Positions 14,247 through 17,709 of a stretch of 17,709 bases of DNA are shown piece by piece (position 1 is the first letter of the stretch; the number at the start of each line of letters is the position of its first letter). The stretch is from Candidatus Thorarchaeota archaeon (GTDB taxonomy: Archaea; Asgardarchaeota; Thorarchaeia; Thorarchaeales; Thorarchaeaceae). The position numbers were made by a program, and so were the translations under genes. Under the pieces are notes generated by a model, which was not told the origin of the DNA, searched no databases, and saw only the letters and a program-made list of their open reading frames with translations. The stretch lies in contig JAEORI010000285.1 of the NCBI GenBank assembly GCA_016840965.1, forward strand, positions 1 through 17,709, given 5' to 3'.

Positions 14247-14888
14247 ATGTACGGAAAAAGTATTGCGAAAACTAGTGAAAGTAAATCTTTAGGATCTGAA
14301 ACTCAGGGTACGATAAGATCTGGAACTCTGGTTGCAATCGTGGCAGCCATTGCAGTTCTGGCTCCTGCTGGCTTTAACGTGGAATTTGATCCAAGCACAG
14401 GTGTGATTATGCACATATCCATGATATGCATGTTGTGGACTCTACCAATCACATTTGCTGGCATCAATCCAGGCGGCACGTTTCAAGAAGCAATACCCAT
14501 ACCCAGTCCTATAGCACTTATTGGAAACATACCACTCACCTTTCTTAGACTTGTGTTCGTTTATCAGATGTACAAGCTCTACGAAGGCCGAACAACAAGA
14601 AAACGTACAATTCTGGTTGGAGCTGCAAGCGAATTGCAGATGACGACAATTGGGATTCTGAGCGTGATAATGCCCGTATTCTCGCTGATGTCCCGGTTCT
14701 TTATTCCTGTCCCCCTTCTGTTCTTAGCAGCCCTGATTGCTATCAAGATGGCTCCACCCCCTGAAGACACCGCTTATTGGAAAAGCTCTGGAGATACAGA
14801 AAATTGGTGGGAAAAGTCATCCAACGATGAAGAAAACATACAGGCTAACGAAGTGCCCTTTCAAAAAAGGAATAATTCAGAGCAATAG
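14247..14888 (+). CDS. Small membrane protein of unknown function (about 4 TM) with charged C-terminal tail
   Basis: About 213 residues from ATG 14247 (upstream in-frame starts at TTG 14205 and ATG 14217 are less supported). A polar, Ser/Lys-rich N-terminus precedes four hydrophobic segments (roughly 25-43, 52-72, 87-110 and 132-168, the last possibly two helices), joined by a Pro/Gly-rich loop GINPGGTFQEAIPIPSPIAL. The last 45 residues are hydrophilic and acidic, with WWEKSSNDEENIQANE, suggesting a cytoplasmic interaction tail. No domain recognised. It is the third gene of the cluster headed by the tethered wHTH protein, 28-70 nt behind the 2-TM gene, and ends 8 bp from the convergent regulator gene. 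A role as sensor or partner of the wHTH protein is a guess from context. Confidence 0.72.
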   Translation: MYGKSIAKTSESKSLGSETQGTIRSGTLVAIVAAIAVLAPAGFNVEFDPSTGVIMHISMICMLWTLPITFAGINPGGTFQEAIPIPSPIALIGNIPLTFLRLVFVYQMYKLYEGRTTRKRTILVGAASELQMTTIGILSVIMPVFSLMSRFFIPVPLLFLAALIAIKMAPPPEDTAYWKSSGDTENWWEKSSNDEENIQANEVPFQKRNNSEQ

Positions 14889-14896
14889 TGCGAATC

Positions 14897-15976
14897 TCAC
14901 TCTTGGGATTGCTGAGCTCCTCCAAGAGTATTCTTCTCTAGGAACCTTGATAGATCATAGTATGCTTGTCTCAAGAATCTCGTATTGGTCTTGAAGTCTT
15001 CAATCTGCCTAACAATTTCTTTTATCTTAGATATGAGAAAAGTAGCATCTCTTCTATCTCGATCTGAATGTCTTTCAGATTGAAGTGTCGATAGTATCTC
15101 CTGAAATCTAGGTATATATGAGTAAATGAAACTGTCCGTATTCAAAATTACAGAGAGTATGGCAAGTGAGAAGGATTTCAAACAATAGATTCTTGGTTTT
15201 CGATACTCTCTTGGTAGGACCTGGATATATCCCCTCTTAAGCTCTCGATTTAGAAAACGAGAAACCGTACTGCGTGAATAACCTGAATTATCCATCAGAG
15301 TCTGTTGATCGACGCTTCGAAGAGTATAGAAAATACTCATCAGTCGACTCCTTATAGGATCATTCTTGAGATGACTCAAAGTACCCATCAGACTTTCCTC
15401 TAATTCTCGAACGTCAAATGGATAGACTATCATTTCGTGGGGTGGGATTAGTTCAGATACATCTTCTTGAAAGAATGAGAATTTCCTTTCTCTATTGATT
15501 TGCCTTCTTTGAGCCTCGATGTAATTTCGAAAACTATTCAGTCGCATATACAGGAATTTTGTTTCTAGTGGGTACTTACCTTGTAGTTCTTGAAGTTCTG
15601 TTTGCTTTTCCACTATGCGAAGATCAAGCTTCTCAAGACCTTCAAGGATTTGAGTAGAAGGAGTATAAACAAAGTTCACTCTTTCTGGTTTTATGCTGTA
15701 AAGATTCTTGTGCGTCTTTGGAATCATTCTACGACTTATGATGTCTGCTTGAAGAAAAGACTGTAACGTTGCTGAAATGGTACCTAGAGAAAATCCCGTC
15801 AGTTGTTGGAGCTGTTCTTGGCTTAAGGCGTCATAGATTCTGAGATAAGCAAAAACCTCTGTCGTCCTTGAGTTCAGGTTTACCATTTTTCCAACGGTCT
15901 TATAGAATGTGACTATCTCTCGCTCAATTTCCTTTGACTGCTCTGATAGTAATTCAACTTCTTTCATTGATTCCAT
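14897..15976 (-). CDS. Transcriptional regulator with two GbsR/MarR-like winged-helix halves
   Basis: About 360 residues built as two similar halves, each a winged helix followed by a helical, probably coiled-coil segment. Numbered from TTG 16009, the first HTH spans about 50-107, with recognition region GFSLGTISATLQSFLQADII (72-91). The second spans about 221-278, with GYSRSTVSRFLNRELKRGYI (243-262), and the two align position for position. Helical stretches at 118-145 and 320-358 resemble the dimerisation arm of GbsR-type regulators. One polypeptide thus mimics a GbsR dimer. Starts considered are TTG 16009, ATG 15976 and ATG 15967. A TATA-like AAAATATAC on the minus strand (16038-16030) would put transcription start near 16008, so TTG 16009 is unlikely. 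It is divergent from the SBBP surface-protein gene, its likely target. Confidence 0.82.
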   Translation of the reverse strand: MESMKEVELLSEQSKEIEREIVTFYKTVGKMVNLNSRTTEVFAYLRIYDALSQEQLQQLTGFSLGTISATLQSFLQADIISRRMIPKTHKNLYSIKPERVNFVYTPSTQILEGLEKLDLRIVEKQTELQELQGKYPLETKFLYMRLNSFRNYIEAQRRQINRERKFSFFQEDVSELIPPHEMIVYPFDVRELEESLMGTLSHLKNDPIRSRLMSIFYTLRSVDQQTLMDNSGYSRSTVSRFLNRELKRGYIQVLPREYRKPRIYCLKSFSLAILSVILNTDSFIYSYIPRFQEILSTLQSERHSDRDRRDATFLISKIKEIVRQIEDFKTNTRFLRQAYYDLSRFLEKNTLGGAQQSQE

Positions 15977-16009
15977 CCTTTCTTCAGTATCATTCAATTT
16001 ATCAATCAA

Positions 16010-16091
16010 ACTCTTGCTTGGATAACAAGGTATATTTTCTAATTTTTAAAATTTGGAAAATATAAATCTATTCGAAAAGGATGGTTTTACA
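16010..16091. promoter_or_regulatory. Compact divergent promoter region (tandem-wHTH regulator / SBBP protein)
   Basis: An AT-rich stretch holds two archaeal TATA-like boxes facing opposite ways: TATAAAT at 16061-16067 (plus, preceded by purine-rich GGAAAA as a possible BRE) and AAAATATAC at 16038-16030 (minus). The plus box predicts transcription start near 16090, at the ATG 16092, implying little or no leader. It also lies downstream of the TTG at 16053, which argues against that start. Box calls are by eye. Confidence 0.5.
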
Positions 16092-17684
16092 ATGTTAGAT
16101 CAAAGGAGATTGAAAAGAAGAATAGCAATCATTGGGGTTCTGTTGTTTCTTTTTCTTGGAACATTCTCTCAAGTAACTGCTACCATAGAGAATGATCCGA
16201 CTGAACTAATTGATTTCTCGAGCTTCCTTGGAGGCACAGGTGATGACTACGCAGACGTTTCGTATATCTTTGGAAACACTGTTGTTGATTCAATGGGGAA
16301 TATCATAGTGGTTGGTCGGACAACATCAACTGATTTTCCATTAAAAGACGCTTTTCAGGAACATATTAATGGGATTAGCGATGGCACTATCTCAAAATTT
16401 CATCCTAATGGTTCACTAATATTTTCGACATACTTTGGAGGCTCAGTTCAAGAATTTATTACTGACGTGGCTGTTGATTCAGAGGATAACATCGTAATAG
16501 CAGGGATTACAGGTTCTCCAGACTTCCCATTAATGAATGCATTTCAATCGAATTTCACGGGTGGCTTGGAAGGGAACGCTGACTGTTTCATCACCAAGTT
16601 TTCAGGAGATGGTCAAACTCTTTTATTTTCAACGTATTTTGGCGGAACTGGGAGCGACTGGTCCTATACTATGAATGTTGATTCCAATGACCGAATAGCC
16701 ATATCTGGAACAACTCAATCCAGCGATTTACCATTACTAAACGCCTATCAGGACACACACTCTGGTGCTCTTGACATATTCGTTTCCTTATTTGAGGCGG
16801 ATGGACAGTCTCTACTTTTTTCAACATATCTTGGTACAGCAGCAATTGATCATGGGCGACGTGTCGATTTCGATTCACAAGGAAATATCTTAGTCACAGG
16901 AATGACTGGAGCTGGAGGTCTTGCAACTGAGGGGGCATATCAAGAGGACCACGCAGGTGGAGGTTCAGATGCCTTCCTTGCGAAGTTCAGTGATAATGGC
17001 ACTATGATATTCCTTACTTTCTTGGGTGGGACTTCTAGTGAATGGGCGAATGACCTTGCCATTGACAGCAATGACAATATTGTAATCACTGGCTTTACAT
17101 CATCAGATGATTTTCCAATAATGAATTCCTACCAGGATGAACGGGTTGACTACACTGAGATGTTTATCACTAAATTCACTCCAGATGGAAAAAGCGTAGT
17201 ATTCAGTACCTATTTGGGTGGTTCATCATTTGACTACGGTAATGCCATCACCGTGGACCCCCAAGACCGCATTATACTAACAGGTCAGACTAATTCATTT
17301 GATTTTCCATCAACTTCCCCGTATGATACGACTGAGTCATATAATAATAATGTATCATTAGTCGTATTGGATCCGGATGGTTCGCTTCTTCTATCACTGA
17401 TATTTGGAGGAGCGAACGATGATGTTGGCATCGGAGTCGCATGGTATTCAGATGATAGTTTCATTATTCTAGGTTACACCAAATCTGTTGATTTTCCTGT
17501 CTACGAGGCTTATCAAGAAACAATTGGTGGCGAGTATGACATGTTCATCATGAAAATAGATCTGGAAGGTCTGATAGATATTCCATCAGATGGATTTACC
17601 TTGGGTTTCGTAGAAGGTGGTATCATAATTGGAATAGTCGCTGTTGTCTTAGTACTTTTATTTGTTCGAAAGAGAGTAGGATAA
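16092..17684 (+). CDS. Secreted, C-terminally anchored seven-bladed SBBP-repeat beta-propeller protein
   Basis: A 530-residue surface protein. A basic N-terminus (LDQRRLKRR) and hydrophobic helix form a signal peptide with probable cleavage after VTA. Then come seven SBBP repeats of about 60-69 residues, starting (numbered from TTG 16053) at 55, 124, 192, 256, 320, 384 and 447. Each has the pattern FSTY(F/L)GG...D.A.DS..NI...G.T.S.DFP...AYQ......D.F..KF...G..L. Seven copies would close one beta-propeller. A single transmembrane helix (518-537) and RKRVG tail anchor it, leaving the propeller outside the cell. SBBP proteins are thought to serve adhesion or glycan and protein contacts; the ligand is unknown. 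I prefer ATG 16092 over TTG 16053, which lies upstream of a TATA box; AAGG at 16077-16080 offers a weak SD. Divergent from the tandem-wHTH regulator. Confidence 0.88.
   Translation: MLDQRRLKRRIAIIGVLLFLFLGTFSQVTATIENDPTELIDFSSFLGGTGDDYADVSYIFGNTVVDSMGNIIVVGRTTSTDFPLKDAFQEHINGISDGTISKFHPNGSLIFSTYFGGSVQEFITDVAVDSEDNIVIAGITGSPDFPLMNAFQSNFTGGLEGNADCFITKFSGDGQTLLFSTYFGGTGSDWSYTMNVDSNDRIAISGTTQSSDLPLLNAYQDTHSGALDIFVSLFEADGQSLLFSTYLGTAAIDHGRRVDFDSQGNILVTGMTGAGGLATEGAYQEDHAGGGSDAFLAKFSDNGTMIFLTFLGGTSSEWANDLAIDSNDNIVITGFTSSDDFPIMNSYQDERVDYTEMFITKFTPDGKSVVFSTYLGGSSFDYGNAITVDPQDRIILTGQTNSFDFPSTSPYDTTESYNNNVSLVVLDPDGSLLLSLIFGGANDDVGIGVAWYSDDSFIILGYTKSVDFPVYEAYQETIGGEYDMFIMKIDLEGLIDIPSDGFTLGFVEGGIIIGIVAVVLVLLFVRKRVG
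16215..17573 (+). repeat. Seven tandem SBBP protein repeats
   Basis: Seven diverged coding repeats of about 190-205 bp. Copies 2-6 share the strongest conserved block (codons for FSTYFGG, or FLTFLGG in copy 5). Copies 1 and 7 are more degenerate (FSSFLGG and SLIFGG). Copy 4 has lost the DFP motif (AGGLATEGAYQ). Conservation is at protein level; there is no recent identical DNA duplication. Confidence 0.8.
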
Positions 17685-17709
17685 CCATTCTTGGAATATC
17701 AATCAGGAT

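Noticed and set aside
16215..17573. Recent DNA-level tandem duplication in the SBBP gene
   Set aside because: Repeats are conserved only as protein motifs; codons differ widely between copies, so the repeats are old.

Overview
The window looks like chromosomal DNA of an archaeon. Genes sit in short operons with mixed Shine-Dalgarno (GGAGG, GGTGA) and SD-less starts, several intergenic regions carry archaeal-style TATA elements, and small winged-helix regulators are paired with membrane proteins. Together with several predicted membrane proteins and a seven-repeat SBBP surface protein, this suggests an Asgard archaeon (Thorarchaeota-like). The lineage is an inference from gene content and style; no rRNA or other marker gene is present. 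I see no phage, IS element, CRISPR array, tRNA or rRNA.

Layout, left to right. 2-1456 is the end of an ABC-2 export operon: the tail of the ATPase, the permease, and a small third gene interrupted by an in-frame TGA. A GT4 glycosyltransferase (1685-2776) follows. Next is a divergent pair, an ICMT/PEMT-like membrane methyltransferase (2815-3432, minus) and a TetR repressor (from 3543), around a nearly perfect 28-bp palindrome that is probably the operator. After a 256-bp AT-rich convergent gap come a second divergent pair: an ATC-hydrolase-family protein (minus) and a 4-OT-type tautomerase that lacks both usual active-site arginines. Then come an unrecognised 8-TM protein (minus) and a two-gene operon of a 6-TM protein and a winged-helix regulator (6678-7652).

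The centre holds a SagB-type nitroreductase with an added C-terminal beta-rich domain, co-oriented with a RimJ/RimL-like GNAT (7789-9439), and a convergent class II aldolase. The most striking gene is at 10247-12310: about 14 transmembrane helices fused to a complete endonuclease/exonuclease/phosphatase (EEP) domain. This architecture resembles eukaryotic Cwh43/PGAP2IP, the GPI-anchor lipid remodelling factor. It is followed by an orphan PD-(D/E)xK nuclease-like protein (12379-13299).

The right end carries a three-gene cluster of a membrane-tethered winged-helix protein and two small membrane proteins (13420-14888), then a divergent pair: a regulator with two GbsR/MarR-like winged-helix halves (minus) and a secreted, membrane-anchored seven-bladed SBBP beta-propeller (plus) that share a compact promoter region.

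The recurring theme is regulator plus adjacent membrane or surface gene: TetR/methyltransferase, wHTH/6-TM, tethered wHTH/2-TM/4-TM, and tandem wHTH/propeller. No known multi-gene defence or biosynthetic system is complete in the window.
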